A DNA stretch of 6,019 nt, from NCBI GenBank assembly GCA_026786125.1, contig JAJAYU010000316.1, positions 1-6,019 on the forward strand, written 5' to 3'. The DNA is from Chamaesiphon sp. (GTDB taxonomy: Bacteria; Cyanobacteriota; Cyanobacteriia; Cyanobacteriales; Chamaesiphonaceae). Positions 1 to 5,138 of the stretch are shown one piece after another. The number at the start of each line of letters is the position of its first letter. Positions within the stretch are counted from its first letter, which is position 1. Below the pieces are notes generated by a model that saw only the letters and a list, made by a program, of their open reading frames with translations, was not told where the DNA came from and made no database searches. Position numbers and translations under genes: made by a program.

Positions 1-19
1 GACTGGGAGACTGGGAGAC
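1..19. repeat. Octamer tandem repeat (GACTGGGA)
   Basis: GACTGGGA occurs twice in perfect tandem (1-8, 9-16), followed by a partial third copy GAC (17-19). The array is cut by the window edge, so the true copy number may be larger. Short tandem repeats of 7-8 bp between genes are common in filamentous and other large-genome cyanobacteria. No coding role is visible. Confidence 0.7.
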
Positions 20-32
20 CAAAACCTTAGCT

Positions 33-49
33 GGTGGGCATTGCCCACC
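33..49. repeat. GC-rich perfect inverted repeat downstream of minE
   Basis: GGTGGGCA (33-40) and TGCCCACC (42-49) are perfect reverse complements around a single T, which would fold as a 7-bp stem with a 3-nt loop. It lies about 70 nt past the minE stop, so a min transcript could fold it and use it as a 3' end. Read on the minus strand, only a short TTTT run follows, about 9 nt after the stem, so this is not a canonical intrinsic terminator. The motif also resembles a dispersed intergenic palindrome found in several cyanobacterial genomes; that is from memory and was not searched. Confidence 0.6.
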
Positions 50-60
50 CTACTCGCTAG

Positions 61-119
61 CTATCAACTATTCACTATTCACTGTTCACTGTTCACTGTT
101 CACTATTCACTATCAACTA
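61..119. repeat. Heptameric tandem array (TTCACTR) flanked by CTATCAACTA
   Basis: Six consecutive heptamers occupy 71-112: TTCACTA, TTCACTG three times, then TTCACTA twice. The array is bracketed by a direct repeat CTATCAACTA at 61-70 and 110-119. This is the pattern of the short tandemly repeated repetitive (STRR) sequences known from cyanobacteria. The right flank contains the minE stop codon (117-119, read as TAG on the minus strand), so the repeat directly abuts the gene. Read on the minus strand, it begins TAG TTG ATA G, giving further stops just behind the first. Confidence 0.85.
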
Positions 120-431
120 ACTAGCTGGTTCATCCCCAGCCCAGCCCATCGGCGATGCTTCTGCGTCTTCTTTAACGCGGCGGATGGGGAGATTGGCGAT
201 GAGGGCGGTGACTCGTTGGTTGCTTTCGAGGGAAAAATCTAGTCCTTGAACGTCAATTTCGACATAGCGGGAGACGACTTCGAGAATTTCTTGGCGCATC
301 ATCTCAACCATTTGGGGGCTGAGATCGGTGCGATCGTGCGCGATTACTAATTGTAACCGTCGCTTGACTTGATCCTTGCTTGACTCGCTGTCAACGCGAG
401 GAAATAGCATGTCCAGAAATTCATTAATCAT
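117..431 (-). CDS. minE: MinE, cell division topological specificity factor
   Basis: MinE stimulates the MinD ATPase, releases MinC/MinD from the membrane and so drives the pole-to-pole pattern that leaves midcell free for FtsZ. From the chosen ATG the protein is 104 residues. Residues 2-10 (INEFLDMLF) match the short amphipathic membrane-binding start of MinE. Residues about 22-34 ([13 protein letters not shown]) are the anti-MinCD segment, and about 37-86 are the dimerisation/topological-specificity domain, including the [21 protein letters not shown] stretch and the SLESNQR and LPIRR motifs. A 17-residue acidic tail follows. The frame stays open upstream to a TTG at 560, but those 43 codons (rich in N, Y and S) do not resemble MinE, so the start is placed at 431. 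An ATG at 437, two codons earlier, is equally possible. Neither has a clear ribosome-binding site. It is the last gene of minC-minD-minE, 230 bp after minD. Confidence 0.93.
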   Translation of the reverse strand: MINEFLDMLFPRVDSESSKDQVKRRLQLVIAHDRTDLSPQMVEMMRQEILEVVSRYVEIDVQGLDFSLESNQRVTALIANLPIRRVKEDAEASPMGWAGDEPAS

Positions 432-617
432 GATCATAGTAGTGCGATCGGTAGAAGGAATTAGTGCCTGAATGATGAAATTGTTGATGGGTGAAGAATA
501 GTTGCAATAATTACTGACAAATCTACCGACCCAATACCCAGCTATATCGACGTTATCCAATCAATTTTGATAACAAAGACAAGAGGGTTGCAACACCTAC
601 GAATAGTCGATCAGTGG

Positions 618-655
618 TGAGCTGTTGGAGCCTTAGCTCAAACCATGTAATGGTT
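618..655 (-). other. Inverted repeats in the minD-minE spacer
   Basis: Just after the minD stop (minus strand), AACCAT/ATGGTT (641-646 and 650-655) form a perfect 6-bp inverted repeat with a 3-nt loop. Next to it TGAGCT/AGCTCA (618-623 and 635-640) form another, which overlaps a competing GAGC/GCTC hairpin (628-631 and 636-639). Neither is followed by a T-run, so a plain intrinsic terminator is unlikely. They could be RNA-processing or attenuation elements that separate minE expression from minD; this is inference only, and stems of this size also arise by chance. Confidence 0.4.
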
Positions 656-661
656 ATATTA

Positions 662-1462
662 CTATTTTGTAAATATTTTACGTAGCCGTGTCAATATGTT
701 ACCTCGATCGACTGACAAGTCTAAGTAGGGAGTTTTCTCGCCACAGAGTCGATGAGCAATATTTTCAAAGGCTTTGGCTGCACGGGAATTGGGGTTATTT
801 TCTAGCACTAGCGGTTCGCCCCGATTTGTGGAGGTGATCACGCGCTCATCTTCGGGTACAACCCCGATTAATTGAATGGCAAGAATTTCGCTAACATCTT
901 CGACAGACATCATTTCACTCGCTTCTACCATCGCTGGGCGCAGACGATTGACGATTAGCCGTGCTGGACTAATATTACTAGCTTCGAGTAGCCCGATTAC
1001 CCGATCGGCATCCCGAACAGCCGAAATCTCTGGAGTCGTTACAATCAGAGCTTCCTGGGCTGCGGCGATCGCATTTTTGAAGCCCATTTCAATTCCGGCT
1101 GGACTATCAATCAACACAAAATCAAACTGGGGTGCAAGTTCGCCAATCATCCACTTCATGTGGTTGGGGGTGATCATTTCTGCCTTGCGATTTTGGGTCG
1201 CAGGTAGTAGTACCAATCCTGGCTGACGTTTATCTCTTACCAGTGCTTGATCTAGCCGACATTCTCCCGCCAGAACTTCTACCGCAGTGTAGACAACGCG
1301 ATTTTCCAACCCTAATAATAAATCGAGGTTTCGCAGCCCAAAGTCACCATCGACGAGCGCGACTCGGTGCCCCATTTTAGCTAAAGTCATTCCCAGGTTT
1401 GCCGTGACAGTGGTTTTACCCACGCCGCCTTTACCGGAAGTAATTACGATGATGCGAGTCAT
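662..1462 (-). CDS. minD: MinD, septum-site-determining membrane ATPase
   Basis: MinD is a ParA/MinD-family P-loop ATPase that dimerises with ATP on the inner face of the plasma membrane, recruits MinC to block FtsZ rings away from midcell, and is released when MinE triggers hydrolysis. All hallmarks are present in 266 residues. The deviant Walker A is GKGGVGKTT (10-18), with the signature lysine K11. Switch I is DGDFGLRNLD (38-47). Walker B/switch II is FVLIDSPAG (115-123, D119). The RDADR segment (150-154) corresponds to the E. coli surface around D152 used in MinC/MinE binding. The last residues, NILTRLRKIFTK (255-266), form the amphipathic membrane-targeting helix. Length is normal for the family. 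The ATG at 1462 places the P-loop at the usual distance from the start; no Shine-Dalgarno sequence is evident. It lies 63 bp after minC and is probably co-transcribed. One complete HIP1 site (GCGATCGC, 1065-1072) lies within the gene. Confidence 0.98.
   Translation of the reverse strand: MTRIIVITSGKGGVGKTTVTANLGMTLAKMGHRVALVDGDFGLRNLDLLLGLENRVVYTAVEVLAGECRLDQALVRDKRQPGLVLLPATQNRKAEMITPNHMKWMIGELAPQFDFVLIDSPAGIEMGFKNAIAAAQEALIVTTPEISAVRDADRVIGLLEASNISPARLIVNRLRPAMVEASEMMSVEDVSEILAIQLIGVVPEDERVITSTNRGEPLVLENNPNSRAAKAFENIAHRLCGEKTPYLDLSVDRGNILTRLRKIFTK
1065..1072. repeat. HIP1 octamer (GCGATCGC) inside minD
   Basis: This is a complete highly iterated palindrome 1, an octamer strongly over-represented in most cyanobacterial genomes. 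It is embedded in minD without disturbing the reading frame. Many partial CGATCG cores elsewhere in the window support the same taxonomic reading. Confidence 0.85.
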
Positions 1463-1525
1463 GGATTGTTAGTGATAAAAATCTGATTGGTGGCTACGGA
1501 TGGAGTCTGAATTATGCGCTCAAAT

Positions 1526-2362
1526 CTAGTCAGGACGCAGTGATGGCGGTAGAGCTAACTCTCGCAGGTAGGGAGTGGTTTTCATATCTACCGCCCGAGC
1601 AATCCGAATTCCTTGGGGGGTGATATAGGCGATTTCCGGCTCAAACTGTGGCGGCGGGGTTTCTGGGGCGCGGGCGACTCGATCGGCAATTCGTAGTTGA
1701 GTTGGTTCCATCTGGAGTGCCATAATCAAACACTGAGGGTTATTGGGATAGCCAGCATGGGCGATACCGCGCAACCTGCCCCAAATAATAATATCCCCTG
1801 CGGCAAAAATCTCGCCCCCAGGATTGACATCACCCATGATAATTACATTACCTTGATGCCGGATGTCCATGCCCGATCTAACGGTCATCTGTAGGTAGAT
1901 TGGTTCTGCGAGTAGCGGTGTCAAGTTAGCATTTGAAGGGGGTACCAACGGATCGATCGCCAGCTGCTGAGTCACCGAATAACCAGCCGTAGCTGCGGCT
2001 ACAGCCGTTTGCCGTCGGCTAGTTACGACGATTTGGAGTTGCAAAGATACATCACTCAAGGCATCATTTATGGCCTGTAATTGCCGCGCATCTAATAATC
2101 GATCGTAAGCAATTAAATGGACGACAGCCAATGGTTGCCAAAATCTGATATTGGCTTGAAGTCTTTGCTGGAGTTGTTCCAACAAGTCATTCCAACTGGC
2201 CGAAGCGGGAGTTTCTGCTTCTGTTGGTAGGATTAATTTCACCACCCCATCTTCATTCTTGAGGCGGATCTGCAATTTTGGTTGCTGCGCGGGAGTGGCT
2301 AGGATTGGATCCGTTGTCTCCTGATCATTTATGGGTAGGGTAGATGGAGAATCAGCATTCAT
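1526..2362 (-). CDS. minC: MinC, septum-site-determining FtsZ inhibitor
   Basis: MinC is the division inhibitor of the Min system. Carried to the membrane by MinD, it antagonises FtsZ polymers everywhere but midcell. The 278-residue protein has a proline/threonine-rich leader (about 1-27), an N-terminal FtsZ-inhibiting domain (about 28-117) and a short linker (about 118-153). The C-terminal beta-helix dimerisation and MinD-binding domain (about 155-230) carries VRSGMDIRHQGNV, the MGDVNPGGEI turn, AAGDI and the RLRG segment (196-199) used for MinD binding. A C-terminal extension of about 48 residues follows and contains IAYITPQGIRIARA, a feature I associate with cyanobacterial MinC. The usual RSGQ reads RSGM here (162-165). 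The ATG at 2362 is the first gene start of the operon; no Shine-Dalgarno sequence is seen. The promoter presumably lies in the 140-bp spacer to the next gene, but no convincing -35/-10 pair was found. Confidence 0.96.
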   Translation of the reverse strand: MNADSPSTLPINDQETTDPILATPAQQPKLQIRLKNEDGVVKLILPTEAETPASASWNDLLEQLQQRLQANIRFWQPLAVVHLIAYDRLLDARQLQAINDALSDVSLQLQIVVTSRRQTAVAAATAGYSVTQQLAIDPLVPPSNANLTPLLAEPIYLQMTVRSGMDIRHQGNVIIMGDVNPGGEIFAAGDIIIWGRLRGIAHAGYPNNPQCLIMALQMEPTQLRIADRVARAPETPPPQFEPEIAYITPQGIRIARAVDMKTTPYLRELALPPSLRPD

Positions 2363-2479
2363 GGACTACAGAGTGGCGGCAGGTTATGACAATGGCACCT
2401 CTATCTTACCTGCAAACGGATATTTCGTTGAAGTTGTTGATCGGTTATTTAAGAATGTATCCTTAGTCATAATATTATT

Positions 2480-2486
2480 GAGGAAG
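2480..2486 (+). promoter_or_regulatory. Possible Shine-Dalgarno sequence, poorly spaced
   Basis: GAGGAAG complements the 3' end of 16S rRNA, but it sits 16 nt before the ATG at 2503, further than the usual 5-9 nt. An in-frame TGA overlaps it (2479-2481) and no other start codon follows in frame, so it cannot serve a longer form of the protein. It lends only modest support to translation of the small ORF. Confidence 0.3.
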
Positions 2487-2502
2487 TTTAATCAAAAAAT
2501 TT

Positions 2503-2700
2503 ATGCCTAAAGTCAAACTAGTAATATTAGCTACAATCATTGCTTGGACTGGATTTGAATTAAGGCAAACGGCAACAGCAGCGCAGTTCTCAGCCCCAAC
2601 AATAACTACAATATCTCATCCTCGTGGTGCTGTTACCGACGGTCGATACTTAGCCCTCGCCAAAAAATGTACCCTCAAACGGTATCGTCGCCCCCGTTAA
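2503..2700 (+). CDS. Small putative secreted protein, function unknown
   Basis: I do not recognise this 65-residue product. Its N-terminus looks like a Sec signal peptide: lysines at 3 and 5, a hydrophobic core LVILATIIAW (6-15), and small-residue positions TATAA ending near residue 27 that would suit signal peptidase I. The predicted mature part is only about 38 residues and ends in a strongly basic stretch with one cysteine (KKCTLKRYRRPR). It is transcribed divergently from minC and in the same direction as the permease that begins 112 bp downstream. Support for a real gene is the signal-peptide pattern and a distant GAGGAAG. Against it are the short length, no recognised family and the poorly placed ribosome-binding site. 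It could instead be the decayed front end of a longer secreted protein. Confidence 0.45.
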   Translation: MPKVKLVILATIIAWTGFELRQTATAAQFSAPTITTISHPRGAVTDGRYLALAKKCTLKRYRRPR

Positions 2701-2812
2701 TCAAGTATATTTTTTTGATAGTTAGGATCTTTAGGGTCGATCGCATTTTTTGGCTACTAATCTCCCAAGTTCACCCCCGATTTCTATATTGTTAGGCGAT
2801 TTTATAAATATT

Positions 2813-3625
2813 ATGAGTTCTAGTCACAACTTTGGCGTAATCACCAAAAAATTTAGTTTAATTCGGATTTGGGCAGTTGCTAGCAATGTCTTTCGAGAAG
2901 TGGTACGCGATCGAATCTTGTTCGTAATTGGCTTCTATGCCCTGTTAATGTTGGCCGCAGTCAGAATTCTGCCAGACATTGCTGGGCCTGTCAAAGACAA
3001 AGTTCTGCTCGATTTTGGAGTTGCCAGTAGTGGTTTACTTGGCGTAATAGTAGCAATTTTTGTTGGTACTAACTTAATTAATAAGGAAATTGAAAAACGC
3101 ACCGTATTCGTGATTGTGACAAAACCAGTTAGTAGCTTAGAATTCATTCTTGGCAAACACTTAGGATTATCTGCTGTACTGGCAATTTTAGTTGCTGGCA
3201 TGACCGCTATTTACCTATCCATTCTCAGTTTTGCTCATATTAGTTACGAATTAATCCCTCTGCTGCTGACAGCATTCTTTCTATTTTTAGAACTATGTTT
3301 AGTTACAGCAGCAGCACTATTATTTAGTGTATTTACTAGTTCTATTTTAGCCATCTTGCTTACTTCATCCCTTTACTTGGTCGGACACCTCAGCGAAGGC
3401 ATGGTGAAGCTAGCTGGTATCACCAAAAATCCCAGCTTTCAGCAATTAACGGACAATCTATATCTGGTCTTACCAGATCTCTCGCGCCTCGATCTCAAAA
3501 ATAGCGCAGTCTATGGCGTGATTCCCCAATTAGATACACTCTTGATCAATGCTGGATACGCAGTTATTTACACGGCAATATTATTGATTCTAACTACAGC
3601 AATCTTTTCGCGGAGACAGTTCTAG
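2813..3625 (+). CDS. ABC-2-type transporter permease subunit
   Basis: This is an integral membrane protein of 270 residues, resembling permeases of the ABC-2 family (NatB/CcmB-like architecture) that occur widely in cyanobacteria. Six hydrophobic segments can be picked out, at about residues 34-53, 71-90, 117-139, 146-172, 176-192 and 244-265. Between helices 2 and 3 lies a conserved cytoplasmic-type stretch, NKEIEKRTVFVIVTKPVS, with KHLG just after it. This is typical of ABC-2 permeases and probably contacts the ATPase. A LVLPDLSRLDLKN motif precedes the last helix, and the protein ends in SRRQF. The substrate cannot be told from sequence. No ATP-binding subunit gene is nearby, so the partner must be encoded elsewhere. 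The frame is open back to a TTG at 2750, but the first 21 codons look non-conserved and the ATG at 2813 gives a compact start. The gene converges on tyrS, with 24 bp between stops. Confidence 0.88.
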   Translation: MSSSHNFGVITKKFSLIRIWAVASNVFREVVRDRILFVIGFYALLMLAAVRILPDIAGPVKDKVLLDFGVASSGLLGVIVAIFVGTNLINKEIEKRTVFVIVTKPVSSLEFILGKHLGLSAVLAILVAGMTAIYLSILSFAHISYELIPLLLTAFFLFLELCLVTAAALLFSVFTSSILAILLTSSLYLVGHLSEGMVKLAGITKNPSFQQLTDNLYLVLPDLSRLDLKNSAVYGVIPQLDTLLINAGYAVIYTAILLILTTAIFSRRQF

Positions 3626-3649
3626 AATAGCTTTGAACAGATTCTGTAA

Positions 3650-4897
3650 TTATTCGTTATAACCCACTAATTTTTTAAAGCGTTTTTTACCAACTTGTAG
3701 AACCTTGCCGACGAGTTCAGTTCCATCAGCGTAGGTAAGTTCAATATCGGTAATGGGTTGCCCATCTAATTTGACAGCGTTGCCTTGAATTTGACGTTTG
3801 GCATCATTGCTACCGGAGCATAAGCCGCTAGCGGAGAGGATTTGGAATATTTTGGCGGGGAATGGGATCTCAGAGATCGAGAATTCGGGGATACTATCGC
3901 CACCTGCATTTTGACCTGGTTTGGTAATCAGGGCGATCGAGTCAGCTTGGGCTTGAGCTGCTTGGGCGGCACCGTGGTACTGGGTAACTACTGTGAGGGC
4001 GAGGAGTTTCTGGGCTGCTCTGGGGTTCTCTGGTAGCTCGTCGAGTGAGAGATCAGTGAGGAGCGTAAAGTAATCTTTGATGATGTTGTCGGGGGTTTTC
4101 TCTAGCTTGGAGTACATGCTGAGGGCATCTTCTCCTAATCCCACGTAGTTATTCAGGGATTTGGACATCTTTTGGACTCCATCGGTGCCTAGCAAGATCG
4201 GCATGAGCAAGCCGAATTGGGGTGTTTGTCCGAAATGGCGTTGGAGATCGCGCCCGACGGCTAAATTAAACTTTTGATCCGTACCACCGAGTTCAACATC
4301 GGCGTTAACAGCTACGGAATCATAGCCCTGCATGAGTGGATAGAGGAACTCATGGATAAAAATTGGTGTCTCTTTCTCATAGCGCAGTGCAAATCCTTCT
4401 TTGGCGAGCATTTGGCTAACTGTCATCGTCGAGAGCAATTCGAGGGTTTGTCCCAAGTCTAATTTGGAGAGCCACTCGGAGTTGTAGCGGACTTCCAATC
4501 GTCCTGGTGTATCAAAATCGAGGATTGGTCGCACCCGATCGAGATATGCTAAAGCATTGGTGGTAACTTGTTCTGGCGTAAGTTGCTTGCGGACTTCGGA
4601 CTTTCCGGTCGGATCGCCAATGCGGGCGGTAAAATCACCGATAATTAGAACAGCAGTATGTCCAGCATCTTGGAACGATCGCAACTTCCGCAATGGGATA
4701 CTATGTCCGAGGTGGATATCTACTCCAGTCGGATCGATGCCTAGTTTAACTCGCAATGGTCGGTCTGTTTGAGCTAATCGCTGGGCTAGATTTTCACCAG
4801 GATCGGTGGAATTGGGCTGGTGGGGAAAAATCTCAGTCATGCCCCGAAATAACCACTCGAACCGATTTGATGCTGGCACAGATACACTCACAGTCAT
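3650..4897 (-). CDS. tyrS: Tyrosyl-tRNA synthetase
   Basis: This cytoplasmic class I aminoacyl-tRNA synthetase charges tRNA-Tyr with tyrosine using ATP. The 415-residue product has a Rossmann-fold catalytic domain with the HIGH-type signature HLGHS (62-66), after [10 protein letters not shown] (51-60). The tyrosine-binding region is [11 protein letters not shown] (185-195), followed by [10 protein letters not shown] (199-208). The adenylate-stabilising loop is KMSKS (243-247). The anticodon-binding helical region follows, and then an S4 RNA-binding domain at about 348-412 ([18 protein letters not shown], then [13 protein letters not shown] at the end). HLGHS with [11 protein letters not shown] and this length fit the TyrZ-like subgroup rather than the E. 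coli TyrS type. The ATG at 4897 is used; a later ATG (residue 20) is possible but would give a shorter N-terminus. No Shine-Dalgarno sequence is visible. It is a single gene, divergent from the penicillin-binding protein gene. Confidence 0.97.
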   Translation of the reverse strand: MTVSVSVPASNRFEWLFRGMTEIFPHQPNSTDPGENLAQRLAQTDRPLRVKLGIDPTGVDIHLGHSIPLRKLRSFQDAGHTAVLIIGDFTARIGDPTGKSEVRKQLTPEQVTTNALAYLDRVRPILDFDTPGRLEVRYNSEWLSKLDLGQTLELLSTMTVSQMLAKEGFALRYEKETPIFIHEFLYPLMQGYDSVAVNADVELGGTDQKFNLAVGRDLQRHFGQTPQFGLLMPILLGTDGVQKMSKSLNNYVGLGEDALSMYSKLEKTPDNIIKDYFTLLTDLSLDELPENPRAAQKLLALTVVTQYHGAAQAAQAQADSIALITKPGQNAGGDSIPEFSISEIPFPAKIFQILSASGLCSGSNDAKRQIQGNAVKLDGQPITDIELTYADGTELVGKVLQVGKKRFKKLVGYNE

Positions 4898-4949
4898 ATT
4901 AAATGATGAAAATCAAACAGGATCTCAAAACAGTTGCAAGTTTAAGCTT

Positions 4950-4955
4950 ATTATA
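4950..4955 (-). promoter_or_regulatory. Candidate -10 box for tyrS
   Basis: On the minus strand this reads a perfect TATAAT, about 52 nt upstream of the tyrS ATG. No good -35 hexamer occurs at 16-18 nt. The local sequence ATTATAAT also gives TATAAT on the plus strand (4952-4957), so direction cannot be decided by the box alone. This is inference from consensus match only. Confidence 0.35.
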
Positions 4956-5025
4956 ATTACTACAGAAACTGAAGTATTTTTTTCCTGCTCGTTAATATTC
5001 GTCAGCTACCGATCAACCTAAACCT

Positions 5026-5033
5026 GCGATCGC
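5026..5033. repeat. HIP1 octamer (GCGATCGC) in the tyrS/PBP spacer
   Basis: This is the second complete HIP1 palindrome in the window, here intergenic and just upstream of the candidate promoter of the penicillin-binding protein gene. It is a genome-wide cyanobacterial signature; no local regulatory role is implied. Confidence 0.85.
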
Positions 5034-5049
5034 TAGTCTACAATCACAT

Positions 5050-5058
5050 TGATACAAT
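5050..5058 (+). promoter_or_regulatory. Candidate extended -10 promoter for the PBP gene
   Basis: TGATACAAT matches an extended -10 element (TGnTAnAAT type) and would place transcription start near 5065, leaving a leader of about 74 nt before the GTG. A second TACAAT lies at 5039-5044. No recognisable -35 is seen, which extended -10 promoters can tolerate. Consensus match only. Confidence 0.35.
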
Positions 5059-5081
5059 TAGGTCTAGATTGAGCACCAAAT

Positions 5082-5136
5082 CCTAGAGCCTAGAGCCTAA
5101 AAGCCCGTTACTAAACCCCTACCCCTAACCCTAACC
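5082..5136. repeat. Short C-rich repeats in the PBP leader
   Basis: CCTAGAG occurs twice in tandem (5082-5088, 5089-5095), followed by CCTAA. After a 20-nt gap, runs of ACCCCT/CCCTAA type units (about 5115-5136) follow and end 2 nt before the GTG start. They look like remnants of the short tandem repeats seen at the left end of the window, though the unit sequence differs. They would lie in the untranslated leader of the penicillin-binding protein mRNA. Confidence 0.5.
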
Positions 5137-5138
5137 AA

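Noticed and set aside
162..255. Possible degenerate HIP1/CGATCG clustering as a local regulatory array
   Set aside because: CGATCG cores are spread through the whole window, in genes and spacers alike, as expected of a cyanobacterial genome; there is no local concentration here.
876..1226. 116-codon plus-strand open frame antisense to minD
   Set aside because: It lies wholly inside minD, whose protein is unmistakable. The antisense translation is low-complexity (rich in S, A, I and L) and shows no known motif.
1865..1880. MinC RSGQ motif changed to RSGM
   Set aside because: The rest of the MinD-binding domain is intact and, from memory, cyanobacterial MinC proteins often differ from RSGQ at this place, so it is unlikely to signal loss of function.
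1697..1894. 65-codon plus-strand open frame antisense to minC
   Set aside because: It sits opposite the conserved MinC C-terminal domain; the open frame follows from minC codon use and has no features of its own.
2935..3201. 88-codon minus-strand open frame opposite the permease
   Set aside because: It is a shadow of the hydrophobic permease codons; no signal, motif or ribosome-binding site.
3637..3647. ACAGA-T-TCTGT palindrome between the convergent permease and tyrS stops
   Set aside because: A bidirectional terminator would be attractive here, but the stem is only 4-5 bp with almost no loop, and no T-run follows in either direction.
5121..5136. Telomere-like CCCTAA repeats
   Set aside because: There are barely two units in a bacterial intergenic region, directly before a gene start; the likeness to eukaryotic telomere repeats is coincidental.
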